Below are positions 21,398-31,684 of a DNA stretch of 64,000 nucleotides, one piece after another. Under the pieces are notes generated by a model. The model had not been told where the DNA came from. It made no database searches and saw only the letters and a list, made by a program, of their open reading frames with translations. Both the position numbers and the translations under genes were made by a program. Position 1 is the stretch's first letter. Every line of letters begins with the position of its first letter. This DNA comes from Cordylochernes scorpioides (lineage: Eukaryota > Arthropoda > Arachnida > Pseudoscorpiones > Chernetidae), in assembly GCA_030710605.1 (NCBI GenBank), contig CP092863.1:112312841-112376840 (forward strand), read 5' to 3'.

Positions 21398-21609
21398 AAA
21401 GAGACAAAGGCCACCTCTCCCGTCAAAATAGACGTCAAAACCAGACGCTATCTATTTACCGTCGTCGTCGCGGTGGGCGCTTTTCAGTTTGCCAAAGCTG
21501 TTGTTGTGGCTTTGTTACCGACCCGAGGCCGCTAGTTTGCGGCGACGGTAAATAGATGGCGTCTGGTTTTGACGTCTATTTTGACGGGAGAGGTGACCTT
21601 TGTCTCTTT
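21398..21609. mobile_element. Inverted-repeat element, 212 bp
   Basis: Arms of about 65 bp are near-perfect inverses: AAAGAGACAAAGGCCACCTC at the left against GAGGTGACCTTTGTCTCTTT at the right, continuing through CCCGTCAAAATAGACGTCAA. The central TTTGCCAAAGCTGTTGTTGT block is the family P core also seen at 0.9 and 29.95 kb, which suggests those copies are degraded relatives. Confidence 0.8.
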
Positions 21610-21640
21610 AGATACTTCTGGGAAAGTACATTTAGAGTAG

Positions 21641-22175
21641 AGGTCGGTGGAAAGATGGTCTAAGCCAGGGATCGGCGGCAAATTGCGGCTCGCGAGCCAC
21701 ATGCGGGTCTTTGGATGTGAAGCTCTTTATATAGTTCCATATGTAAATATTATTTATGTGAGTACTGTTTATTGTTGGCAAGGAAAATATTTTTGTGGCT
21801 CTTTAAAAACTTTGAAATTTTTTAAATTGTAATTTTTGACTCTTCCGACTCAAAAGTTTGCCGACCTCTGGTCTAAACCATTGGTTTTCAACCGCTACGA
21901 CCCGGGTTCGTTTCCCGCATTGAGCACTTTTTTTTTCTGATAAAAAAAAAAAAAAAAAAAAAAAACTCTAATGGCCCCTGATTCTTGCAAAAGTCCAACC
22001 CCACCAGCGAGTGCAAGTAACCAAACGGGGCTCTGGCACATTTGTAAGTGCAAAGTCGAACTGCTTTTCACATGTGTAGACACGTGGTGCACCTCAGTAA
22101 AAGCAGTCGCCTACCGCTACCCACCATGATTATCAAGGCCTGTACCACGGGCACTAGAGATAAGCAAAAAAAAAA
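21641..22175 (+). mobile_element. SINE family B, interrupted by a hAT MITE
   Basis: The tRNA-like head has an A-box-like GTGGAAAGATGGTCTAAACC (after removal of the insert) and a B box GGGTTCGTTTCCC. A poly-T/poly-A region, a body with TGCAAAAGTCCAACCCCACC and an end at ACTAGAGATAA follow. Minus-strand copies lie at 47,681-47,988 and 50,697-51,003, and a truncated plus copy at 32,466. The hAT element at 21,666-21,870 split the head. Confidence 0.75.
21666..21870. mobile_element. hAT-type MITE, 205 bp, with 8-bp target duplication
   Basis: The ends are CAGGGATCGGCGGCAAA and, inverted, CAGAGGTCGGCAAACTTTTG. The target duplication is GTCTAAGC (21,658-21,665) and GTCTAAAC (21,871-21,878), 8 bp with one mismatch, exactly the hAT length. 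The CTCGCGAGCC and CATGCGG phrases near the left end are common in hAT-derived MITEs of animals. No transposase is encoded. Confidence 0.9.
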
Positions 22176-22227
22176 AAAAAACATTTAGTATCAGGTCATG
22201 GAAATAATTTTTAAAGAATGCAGAGGC

Positions 22228-22345
22228 GATTTTTTGTTCACACTTGGTTATCTCGTGTCTACAATAAAGGTCACTGTAATATATTTCAGAGTTATTATCT
22301 CAATCCCGATATACATGCTGAAAGGTACAACTTCCTTAATCACTA
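22228..22345 (-). mobile_element. Tc1-like MITE remnant
   Basis: TTGTTCACACTTGGTTATCT, the GGTCACTGTAATATATTTCA block and one 76-bp unit cut off at CAACTTCCTTAA. The ends are lost. Confidence 0.7.
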
Positions 22346-22490
22346 TTTACTTTAATTGAGCTGATAAAATTAAAATATTACGTATTTACATATTTACAAA
22401 ATTTTTTAATACCGGCCAAAAGAAAAGAGAAAATATGGTTTTACGGGCAACTAACCAAAGTAGTGTATGATTAAATAAAAAAAAAAAAAT

Positions 22491-22553
22491 GCGACGGCCG
22501 GGAATCGAACCCGGGTCAACTGCTTGGAAGGCTAACCATTATACCACCGTCGC
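22491..22553 (-). pseudogene. tRNA-Gly(UCC) pseudogene with a D/anticodon-arm deletion
   Basis: The 7-bp acceptor stem (GCGACGG with CCGTCGC), the A-box region TGGTATAATGGTTAGC, the anticodon loop CTTCCAA, the T arm CCGGGTTCGATTCCCGG and a downstream T-run are all present. At 63 nt it is about 8 nt shorter than a normal tRNA-Gly(UCC). The bases that would form the 3' part of the D arm and the 5' strand of the anticodon stem are missing. It cannot fold normally, so it is a pseudogene despite the intact promoter boxes. It lies 58 bp from the mariner end. Confidence 0.8.
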
Positions 22554-22611
22554 TTAGGAAAAATGTCCAAAAAGGCAAAAAAAAAACAACAACAAAGGAA
22601 TTTATATATTA

Positions 22612-23899
22612 GGAGTACAAATAAGTTTTGAGGGATTTTTTCTATAAATTCGAAGCTTTATTCAGAGACATCAGTACAATATATTTCATTCAAAGTATTG
22701 TCCATCTTTAGCTACGACTTTTTTCCATCTTTCAGGCAGCATACGGATTCCGTGTCGAAAATATTCCTCGTCTTTTGAGGCGATCCAAACATTGACCCAA
22801 TTTTTCGCCTCTTCGTAAGAAGTGAAGTGCTGCTCGGCCAGGCCATGTGTCATCGAACGGAACATGTGGTAGTCTGAAGGAGCAATGTCTGGTGAATACA
22901 GCGGGTGGGGTAGGACATCCCATTGAAGCGCCTCCAAAGGCTCCTTGACAACTTTTGCAACATGTGGCCGAGCGTTGTCGTGCTGATAGATCACCTTGTC
23001 ATGTCTTTTGGCATATAGTGGGCGTTTAATCTTCAATGCTCGGCTTAATCGCATCAATTGTTGTTGGTAACGTTCTCCAGTGATGGTTTCGTTAGGCTGA
23101 AGTAGCTCATAGTAGATCACTCCAAGCTGATCCCACCAGATGCACAGCATTAGCTTCTTGCCATGAATATTCGGTTTGGCCGTTGAAGTTGATGCATGAC
23201 CGGGCTTAACCGACGATTTTCTGCACTTTGGGTTGTCGTAGTGAATCCACTTTTCGTCCCCCGTTACGTTTCGATGCAAAAAAAACCCTTCCGATTTTGT
23301 CTTTTGAGCAGTAGTTCGCACGTTAAAATACGGCGCTCGATGTTTCCTGGCTTGAGTTCATATGGAACCCAATTTCCTTGTTTTTGCACCATACCCATGA
23401 CCTTGAGACGGTTCGAAATCGCTTGTTGAGTCACTCCCAAGGTTTCAGCGAGCTCCTCTTGAGTTTGGCTTGAATCTTCGTCCAATAAAGCCTCCAACTC
23501 AGCGTCTTCGAACTTTATTGGCCTCCCTCCGCGTTCTTTGTCCCTGGTGTCAAAATCGCCACTTTTGAAACGCCGAAACCAGTACTCACATGATTTTATT
23601 GATAGAGCATGTTTACCATATGCCTCACACAGCAATCGATGTCCATCAGTTGCACTTTTCTTCAAATTAAAACAAAAAAGCAGCGCTTCCCGCAAATGGT
23701 GTTTTGTTGGCAAAAAGGTTGACATGGTTAGAGCACCAAAAAAAAAAAAAAAGTTCCTTACACTTGAGTGAAAAGACTTCTTCTGATTTTCTTGGGGAAA
23801 TGATGAAGCCTTAACATGAAACCTTACAGGGTCCGATGCTATTTATATAATATTTGTTGTGGCTTCTTTTGCAAATCCCTCAAAACTTATTTGTACTCC
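22612..23899 (-). mobile_element. Full-length mariner element, Mos1-like
   Basis: The 1,288-bp element is bounded by perfect 27-bp inverted repeats beginning GGAGTACAAATAAGTTTTGA. The left flank is TA; at the right the expected TA reads CA. The length and single transposase gene are typical of mariner. Perfect termini with a nearly intact gene indicate a young insertion. Confidence 0.92.
22686..23725 (-). pseudogene. mariner transposase, single frameshift
   Basis: The gene starts at the ATG at 23,725 and stops at 22,686, about 345 codons. The N-terminal half holds the paired helix-turn-helix DNA-binding domain (YWFRRFKSGDF, GRPIKFEDAELEALLDED, TLGVTQQAISNRL) and the WVPYEL linker. The catalytic half holds VTGDEKWIHYDN (first D), IYQHDNARPH (second D) and YSPDIAPSDYH (third D), with 34 residues between the second and third: the D,D34D signature of mariner. 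The layout is closest to the mauritiana (Mos1) subfamily. The two halves are in different frames, joined within an A8 run at about 23,278-23,285. The copy is inactive as read, or this is a homopolymer sequencing error. No other stop is seen. Confidence 0.92.
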
Positions 23900-24224
23900 C
23901 AATAGTTTAAAGCCACGTTATTTGGCGGTCGACTTTACAGAGTGTGTTTGTTCTAGAAAATATAATTAAAAATAAAGTAAAAAATTATATATTACTTTTT
24001 TTTTTAATTATGAAAAATATTTAAAGTTGTATATTGAAGAAATTTGCGTGAAAGTTTCAATATTTCTACAGCCCTTATACTGCAATGATTAGAAATTTAG
24101 GAGGAGAAAAGTCCGACCACACCTCTCTGCGGTCCCCCCTGGACTCTTGGAATATTTGACCAAATTCTGGTTCGTTTCCAAGGTGACTAACGTGTGGCAA
24201 CGGTATCTATTTTCCAATAAAGAG
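23900..24224. other. Spacer, nothing recognised
   Basis: AT-rich sequence without a supported feature. Confidence 0.4.
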
Positions 24225-24420
24225 CAATTGCTGCTGCTGTGATAGAGATATACGGAGACATCTGAGGCTCTTCATTGGACACAACAACAACAACATTAGA
24301 AATTTAAAGAAGGAAGACGTATGGCTCATCAGTGGTGAACCCTCGTTCTTTCAATTTATAATCATTACAGTAAAAGAGAGAGCGCTGTAGAAATGGATTT
24401 AAAAAAACAAGATGATATTT
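24225..24420 (+). repeat. Single 89-bp satellite unit joined to the GTTCACC repeat
   Basis: GCTGTGATAGAGATATACGG to CATTGGACACAACAACAACA is one unit of the 12.1/43.2-kb satellite. It is followed by ATGGCTCATCAGTGGTGAAC, the inverted GTTCACCACTGATGAGCC motif. The same neighbourhood occurs at 44.29-44.33 kb, which suggests both belong to one parental element. Confidence 0.6.
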
Positions 24421-24568
24421 TCAAAAGTTTTCCAATAGTTTAATATAATAATATTTTTTATAATTGATGAAAATCAAAGGAATTATCCGAAAGCTCATCA
24501 TTTTCGATTTTTAAAGAAATAAAAAGAATTTAACGCAATATTTTGGTTTTTATTTATGTTTGTATATA

Positions 24569-25469
24569 CACTCGTTGACAAAATTTAAGGAAGTGGAAAG
24601 TTTTTTATATCGCCGATCGTCTGTTTTTTATTTTTTTATTTTGAAGAAGAAGATGAAGAGACTGTTCACACTTGGTTATCTCATTTGTCTTCAATAAAGG
24701 TCACTGTAATATCTTTCAGAGTTATTGTCTGAATCCCGATATACACGATAAAAGGTACAACTTCCTCAAGTTTTGTCCATGAGTGTATCTTTCAGAGTTA
24801 TTGTCTGACTCCTGATATATATGGTGAAAGGTACAACTTCCTTAAGTTTTGTCCATGAGTGTATCTTTCAGAGTTATTGTCTGAATCCCGATATATATGC
24901 TAAAAGGAACAACTTCCTTAAGTTTAGTCCATGAGTGTAACTTTCAGAGTTATTGTCTGAATCCCGATAAACATGTTAAAAGGTACAACTTCCTTAAGTT
25001 TTGTCCATGAGTATATCTTTCAGAGTTATTGTCTGAATCCCGATATACATGCTAAAAGGTACAACTTCCTTAAGTTTTGTCCATGAGTGTATCTTTCAGA
25101 GTTATTGTCTGAATCCCGATATACATGCTAAAAGGTACAACTTCCTTAAGTTTTGTCCATGAGTGTATCTTTCAGAGTTATTGTCTGAATCCCGATATAC
25201 ATGCCAAAAGGTACAACTTCCTTAAGTTTTGTCCATGGGTGTATTTTTCAGAGTTATTGTCTGAATCCCGATATACTTGCTAAAAGGTACAACTTCCTTA
25301 AGTTTTGCCTATGAGTGTATCTTTCAGAGTTATTGTCTGAATCCCGATATACTTGCTAAAAGGTACAACTTCCTTAAGTTTTGTCCATGAGTGTATCTTT
25401 CAGAGTTATTGTCTGAATCCTGATATACATGCTAAAAGGTACAACTTCCTTAAGATTTGCCTATGAGTG
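24569..25469 (-). mobile_element. Expanded Tc1-like MITE with ~10 76-bp units
   Basis: The left end is CACTCGTTGACAAAATTTAA after TA. The unique T-rich and TTCAATAAAGGTCACTGTAA segments come next, then tandem units to the right end AGATTTGCCTATGAGTG followed by TA. This is the same architecture as 15.2 kb in the opposite orientation. Confidence 0.9.
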
Positions 25470-25954
25470 TATTTATTTTTATACCATCTCACACATAAAT
25501 ATGTTCCCATATATTTTTTATATCTTTAATTAAAGGCTGATATATTTAGGATGCAATCAATATATGTAAAAATTCTCTCTATATGGATTAGAGAGATGAT
25601 ATTAACACCAATATTGTGCGCAAATAAATAAACAAATATTTACAATTTGAGTACAAAACCATATCAAACCAAACGATATTTAACATTTTCGAATTTCCTC
25701 CATTTTGATTTGAATACAAAACAAACGACACAGCTATATATTCTCTAAGGCAGTTGACCAAGAAACGATGCCGAACGCTTCTGAGGGATTTGTATTGTTT
25801 TGTATTCTAGCCGCCGTGTCACAATGACCATTGTTCTTAAATAGCTCATTCTGGGACATTGCTCCACTTGGGAAGTCCACGAACAGATGAGACGTCGGAT
25901 AAAGACCTCCCAGTGGACATGTTACACTTTTAGCACTTCCTTCTACCATCAATG
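25470..25954. other. Spacer, nothing recognised
   Basis: A 77-codon minus frame (25,734-25,967) has no recognised domain and runs into the neighbouring MITE. Confidence 0.35.
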
Positions 25955-26384
25955 CACTCATGGACAAAACTTAAAGAAGCTGTACCCTTTAGCATGTATA
26001 TCGGGATTGAGACAATAACTCTGAAAGATACACTCATGGACAAAACTTAAGGAAGTTGTACCTTTTAGCATGTATATTGGGATTGAGACAATAACTCTGA
26101 AAGATACACTCATGGACAAAACTTAAGGAGTTGTACCTTTAAGCATGTATATCGGGATTGAGACAATAACTCTGAAAGATACACTCATGGACAAAACTTA
26201 AGGAAGTTGTACCTTTTAGCATGTATATCGGGATTGAGACAATAACTCTGAAAGTTATTACAGTGACTTTTACTGAAGAGATACGAGATAACCAAATTTG
26301 AACATAATTGTCTCTGTCTCCTTAAAAAAATAGACAACCGGCTACATTAAAATATGAAACTTCGTTAAGTTTTGTCTATGAGTC
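25955..26384 (+). mobile_element. Tc1-like MITE with about four 76-bp units
   Basis: The left end is CACTCATGGACAAAACTTAA. Units carry GGGATTGAGACAATAACTCT (a GAGACA variant shared by all units here, so homogenised locally). Next come the unique TTACAGTGACTTTTACTGAA segment and the right end GTTTTGTCTATGAGTC. Confidence 0.88.
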
Positions 26385-26636
26385 TAGATCTCCCACCAAT
26401 GTTTTTCACCAGAAAGATCTGAAGCAATCTTAGAGACAAGTTTTTCCCAACAGGATAGTATTTATAGTTAAGACAATGATAATCCCTATTCCCTATAGAA
26501 GAAGTCAGGGAGAAGAGAGCTTCTTTATATTAAAGGACGGGGTGTAGAAGGGCGTCTTTCCCGAAAGCTTGTACGATGGTTTTCTCATATAAAGCAGTTC
26601 ATCTACCCGACTTGTTTCTTCTATTACAGTAGAACC
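26385..26636. other. Short spacer, nothing recognised
   Basis: No supported feature. Confidence 0.4.
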
Positions 26637-27246
26637 TCTCTGTAATGGACACCTAATTGCAGAGCCAAAGTGTCCTTTAGGGAGAGGTGCCCTCTTACCG
26701 GAGAGTTGATAATTATAGTAGAACCTCCCTGTAATGGACACCTAATTGCAGAGCCAAAGTGTCCTTTAGGGAGAGGTGTCCTCTTACCGGAGAGTAGCTA
26801 AAAACAGTAGAACCTCCCTGTAAAGGACACCTAATTGCAGAGCCAAAGTTTCCCCTAGATAGAGGTGTCCTCTTACCGGAGAGTAGCTAAAAACAGTAGA
26901 ACTTCCCTGTAATGGACACCTAATTGCAGAGCCAAAGTGTCCTTTAGTGAGAGGTGTCCTCTTACCGGAGAGTTGCTAAAAACAGTAGAACCTCCCTGTA
27001 ATGGACACCCAATTGCAGAGCCAAAGTATCCTTTAGGGAGAGGTATCCTCTTACCGGAGAGTTGATAATTATAGTAGAACCTCCCTGTAATGGACACCTA
27101 ATTGCAGAGCCAAAGTGTCCCCTAGGAAGAGGTATCCACTTACCGGAAAGTTGCTAAATAGTAAAAATGGCCATTTTGCAAATGAAAACTGTCCTTTGTG
27201 GAGAGGTGTCAGGTAGCGGGGTGTCCGCTAAAGGGAGGTTCTACTG
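26637..27246 (-). mobile_element. Expanded pogo-like MITE, right-end units
   Basis: Starts at CAGTAGAACCTCTCTGTAAT and ends at GGGAGGTTCTACTG followed by TA. About five units of ~95-125 bp repeat GGACACCTAATTGCAGAGCC, GGGAGAGGTGTCCTCTTACC and GGAGAGT(T/A)G. The unique AAAATGGCCATTTTGCAAAT centre and the opposite end occur once, near 27,160-27,246. Orientation is opposite to the 34-kb copy. Confidence 0.88.
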
Positions 27247-27623
27247 TATTACTTATTTGTGTGTCCCGGTTCAGTATTGGTCAAATCAAACAGAGAAAAC
27301 GATACAATCTCCGCCATTTGTGATAAAACGTTTCAAGACCATCTACTTTCCTACATAGGAGCTACATAGCTTGAACAGTCGATGGAAAATACCGACTGGC
27401 CATTCCGGCATAGAAGCCACAAGGTCTCTGTGCCATCTGTGGAATGCATTTCCTGGCAATCTACCTCAATACATGGGAGATACAAGACCTTCTCTACCAT
27501 CTGACATCTACAGACCATCTGTTTCTTGCATGAGAATCATCAAACCTCCTGTAGAACCAGTAAAAGACATCTGCATAAAATATGTATATTTGTATAGACA
27601 TCTACAGAAAATCTATATTAGTT
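27247..27623. other. Spacer with degraded frame
   Basis: A 93-codon frame at 27,371-27,652 includes LCHLWNAFPGNLPQY, reminiscent of the LWN-LP segment found near the end of some retroelement proteins. It is too short to assign. Confidence 0.3.
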
Positions 27624-28260
27624 CTGGCGCTGAATCAGGCCAGTCATTGTGAAGACCTTCACCATCATCCAGCGGTCCCCTGACCTGCAGAGCTGGATCT
27701 TCTGGTATAGCCTGGAGCCATCCGGCATCTGCCAAGACCCACATCTATAAGTACATCCTCGGCGTGGAAATTTTACAATAACTGTATCCTTTCTAATTTT
27801 CATTTTTTTAAATTATTTTCTTCTTAAATTATCTCTTCACCCAGTCAAACTTTTTTTTTGTTCTCCCTCTTTCTGTTTTTTTTTTTTTTCAGTTCTCCTC
27901 TTCTTTCCTTCCTGGATCAGGGGATGCTTTGATGGTTTTCTGCTTGCTTGGTATCTTGTCTCAGTCTGCTTGATGCGGCCATTGGAGTAGGACTAGATGA
28001 CCATATCTTAAAGGGCCAATTAGTCGAAATATAGGTAAGGCAAGATGTAGAACTGAGGAGTGTTCAAGAAGACCTTGTCTGGAGGAGGACTCTCTCAAGA
28101 TAGGAAAGCCTTCCTTACTAAAGAAATTTGTACATATACAACTGTATATATTTACCTTCATTTTTATTTACCCTTTATTATATATTACCCTTTGTATTAC
28201 CCTTTTATTTTATCTTTTTTTTTTCTGTAACAATTAAATAGAAGAGTCCTAATATGATTG
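27624..28260 (+). pseudogene. Retroelement C-terminal fragments (family C), broken
   Basis: Pieces of the family C peptide appear at 27,640-27,775 (GACCTGCAGAGCTGGATCTT, CATCTGCCAAGACCCACATC) and at 28,030-28,105 (AAGAAGACCTTGTCTGGAGG). An unrelated ~250-bp T-rich segment separates them. Indels break the frame. Confidence 0.5.
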
Positions 28261-28724
28261 TCTAAATTGTCTACAGAAAATCTACTTTCCTATATAGGAA
28301 TCTACGCAAGATCTATGCAAATCAGTAAAGGATTGTCGATCCGATTTATTTGCATAGTACCCATGAATCTGTGTAAATACACGAAGTAATCGATTTAAAA
28401 AAGAGAACCAGTTGAAGTCATCAAGGAAGAAAACCTTAGAAACAACCTTGAAGGACAATCATCCATCCTTATGGATATGCCATGATCTTGAAGACCTTGA
28501 CATCCTGGGTACTATGTCACCTGTCATGGTGTCGATACACGATGATTGGTTCCTTCCTTGTGGGGTTCGGCCAATCAACTTAGGAGACTTAGAATTCCAA
28601 TCAGCTCTGCCCCTGAGGTGACCTTTGACCTGCGTGCCCTTCCTCTTTGTCCATAAATATTTCCCAGGATTCTGCGGGAGCAGGACCCTTCTGTTGGCAT
28701 GTTCTGTGGGACATCTTCAACAGA
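28261..28724. other. Spacer, nothing recognised
   Basis: Frames of 69 and 92 codons (28,412-28,621 and 28,625-28,903) have no recognised content. Confidence 0.35.
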
Positions 28725-29200
28725 ATCAAACAAGTTCTTTCTTGAGCTGTTTTCTAGAGAAGGATGCTATTGTTCAACAGTATTTCATTTCAAACACAAG
28801 TTTTTTCTTTGGTCATTCTAAGGGGATTCTGTTTTTCAACGGAAGTTCTTTCTTAGTTTTCATTCTAGGGAAAATTGTGTTTTTCAACAGTAGTTCATTT
28901 TAAGACACACAAGTTCTTTCTTGGGTCGTTCTAGGGAAAATTATTGAGAAGTGCGGTATAAAAGATGATGTTGTTTTTCAATAGTTATTCATTTTAGACA
29001 CAAGTTATTTCTTGTGTCGTTCTAAAGGAAGACGCTCTCTTCAATTCAAACACAGGTTATTACTTGGGTTATTCTAGGTAAAATTCTGTTTTTCAAAGTT
29101 CATTTTAAACACAAGTTCTTTCTTGGGTCGTTCTAAAGAATGATGCTGTTGTTTTTTTTTAAACAGAATTTCAATTTAAACACAGGTTCTTTCTTGGATT
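28725..29200. repeat. Diverged ~65-bp tandem repeat
   Basis: About seven degenerate copies of a unit with AAGTTCTTTCTTGGGTCGTT, CTAGGGAAAATTCTGTTTTT and CAACAGTA.TTCATTT. Units differ by substitutions and indels, so this is an old array. Confidence 0.7.
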
Positions 29201-29635
29201 CTATACGTGTTTTCACGTGGATTTTTAAGGAGGGGGGGAGAAACAGTTTGTATAACATTACATCAGCAAATACTTTTTTTTATCAACACATTTCATCTTG
29301 TAAATAAGAAGTAAAACGACTTCCGAGAGAAGGTGAGTTTCTTGCTTTATTTTATATTCTTCCCAAGCTTTCAGGTATCACAAACATAGGAGTATATGAT
29401 CATATATATATAGTCCTGTAGAAGGGTTTTTGATACCCGAAATTTGAGATAAAAATATCTAACAAAGCATTAAACTCACCCTTGGAAGCTGTTTTGTTTA
29501 TTATTTATATGTATTGGAAAGGATTTTACTTTTCGAATTCACATTCCGTCTTAAGATAGACTGGTTCTAGATTCCAAGAAACGACAAAAAGTAAACAATG
29601 GGATAATGTATCAATATTTAAAACAAAATAGGCAT
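29201..29635. other. AT-rich spacer, nothing recognised
   Basis: Contains a short (TA)n run and no supported feature. Confidence 0.4.
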
Positions 29636-30310
29636 ATCCTGACCACACACATGAGCTTTTTAAATGACAGAGCGCCATCTAGTGGAATATGTAAATATGT
29701 AACCACAGTTACATACAGTCTTGGTATGGAAAGACATAACAACCACTGAATATCTTCTAGTTATCTTTTTTATTTCCCGCGGAGGGCACCATCAATGACG
29801 ACTTGTATATATTTATATATATGTATATGGATGGGAAATTTTCCGGGAGGAAATTAATCCATAGAAGCAATGGGCGCTTCTCCCGTCAAAATAAACGTCA
29901 GAATCTGACGCCATCTATTGACCGTCGCCGCAACTAGCGGCATCGAGTCGGTGACAAAGCCACAACACCAACTTTGGCAAACTGATAAGCGTCCACCTAG
30001 AGACCATGGTTTCGGGCTAATGGCCCTCGTTAGTCTAGGGCGGACTTTATTCCATGAGATCCACACGGGATCTAATGGAATCCTCACAATCTACCAAAGA
30101 GGTGTTTTGCTGGCAATGTGGCTGGGCCAAATTTGCCGGGAAGAAATTAATCCATAGAAGCAATGGGCGCTTCTATATAGGTATATTTATCAATTATTTT
30201 ATATATTTACATCTATTTATTCTTATATTTATCATTATATAATCTTATTTAACCTTGTATAATCTTATATGGACATTGTATTAAATCAGTTTCAATCTCA
30301 ATTTCTTCTT
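29636..30310 (+). repeat. Cluster of short repeat fragments
   Basis: 29,636-29,695 is a Penelope-like terminal fragment (GACAGAGCGCCATCTAGTGG). 29,770-29,825 is the end of the LINE-type family with ACCATCAATGACGACTTG. 29,830-30,160 is a family P copy, and 30,170-30,310 ends in the TTATATGGACATTGTATTAA ... GTTTCAATCTCAA 3' tail. Fragments of one element (29,825 and 30,170) appear to flank the family P copy, which suggests insertion into it. Confidence 0.5.
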
Positions 30311-30469
30311 TTTCATTTTTTAACGATATTCTCGGATTTTCTATTAAACTGTGAATAGTACAGGTGGATAAAGCTTTCTCTTTGGTCAATGTATCATAGA
30401 AAAGCTTGTGAGAATCTTTAACTTGTTAAGTGAATAGACAGTTGAACTTGCGTATTGTTATCTTTCTTC

Positions 30470-30750
30470 CTTTAACCGAGAAAAATTAAGAACTAACTGC
30501 TTGAAATGCAATAGTGCGGAAGTTTCTCCGGAACATATCATGCTCAGAACTGACAATAGAGGACCCCAGGCCTATAACTACCATCACAAAATTGGAGAGG
30601 AGTGGACTTCAGGAATTGGTTTACCATGGAGATAAGCACCACCACCATAATGAAGAACAGTTTATGTTGAATTTCATCTCCACCTACACTCATGGAGTAA
30701 TATCAGGGGAATGTGGAGAGTAACAGCCAGTCACTGAAACGTCAAGAATT
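30470..30750 (+). pseudogene. LINE C-terminal zinc-knuckle fragment
   Basis: The plus strand reads LRTNCLKCNSAEVSPEHIML, a C-x2-C-x8-PEHI motif like the ones at 8.9 and 43.1 kb. The final cysteine is replaced. About 60 further codons are open before the stop, followed by TTCAATAAATAA as a 3' end. Confidence 0.55.
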
Positions 30751-30906
30751 CAATAAATAATTGGTTGATAAAAAAGCTATATATTTTTCAAACCAACTTT
30801 CAATCAAAAATTAATCTTTAAACCTTTTTTTTTAGTCAAAGTGATGAATTTATGCCTTATCTATAGATAATATGCATATTTGGTGATGATATAAATATTT
30901 ATAACA

Positions 30907-31330
30907 ACATTTGAAATCCATCCCGCATGAATTTCTTTCCAACGAAAAACCAAAATTCATCCTAAGGAGAAAAAACGATTATTTCTAACCTTAGTGATGA
31001 GGTATGAAAGGATGAATTGTGAAGAGTAATGATAAATGTAAAATAAAAGTGTCCAGGGATGGGAATCGAACCCATATTGTTCCGCTTACCGGGCAGATGC
31101 CATGTCCACTAGGCTACCCTGGACATATTTTTCCGTTCGTAAATAATACATAAAGTAATTTCCGTTTATCATTACTCTTCACAATTCATCCTTTTATACC
31201 TCATCACTAAGGTTAGAAATAATCGTTATTTCTCCTTAGGATGAATTTTGGTTTTTCGTTGGAAAGAAACACATGCGGGATGGTTTTCAAATGTCGTTTT
31301 ACAATCACAAGCCGCAATATATTGTATTAT
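30907..31330. mobile_element. Foldback element with a tRNA-like gene in its loop
   Basis: The left arm (30,907-31,035) and right arm (31,160-31,294) are near-perfect inverses over about 130 bp, including GGATGAATTGTGAAGAGTAA against its complement. The loop holds the tRNA-like sequence. A second copy at 32,599-32,860 retains one arm. The left-arm sequence is homologous to the 298-bp tandem units at 48.8-53.3 kb. No coding capacity. Confidence 0.8.
31051..31124 (-). tRNA. tRNA-like sequence, predicted anticodon GGU, in foldback
   Basis: The cloverleaf folds with a 7-9 bp acceptor stem (GTCCAGGG with CCCTGGAC), D arm GCCT/TGGC (3 bp plus U-U), anticodon stem TCTGC/GCGGA, loop CCGGTAA, and T arm ATGGG-TTCGATT-CCCAT. 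The A box TAGCCTAGTGG and B box GGTTCGATTCC are intact, and TTTT follows two bases after the stem. The anticodon would be GGU (Thr), which animals do not normally use, and position 33 is C rather than U. It is therefore probably a tRNA-derived unit and not a working translation tRNA. Confidence 0.6.
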
Positions 31331-31684
31331 AAATATGTATCTTGAGTCCTATACCTCAGTAAATAGGTCAAATGAAGTAGGCATAATGAGTCGAATAGAA
31401 ACTACGGCCGTTTATAGACGTGTCTACGCGACTGTTTAACGAACCAACTTGTCACCAAATGTCGTCCATCATTAGTTCAAAAGACAATCGTCTACAGAAG
31501 TCGTGTGAAGGTCAGCGTGGAACACGCCAACATGATGTACAGTCATGCAGAGCCATTGTTTCCTGCAGAGTCATTATGAGAAACTCCGCGGCGTAGCCTA
31601 TTCTATTTTTCTCCTTTGTGTTCTCATATATATGTAAAAACAATAGAAAAATAATAATATAAAGGTCAGGTGTTGATGTTATAA
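31331..31684. other. Spacer, nothing recognised
   Basis: No supported feature. Confidence 0.4.
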
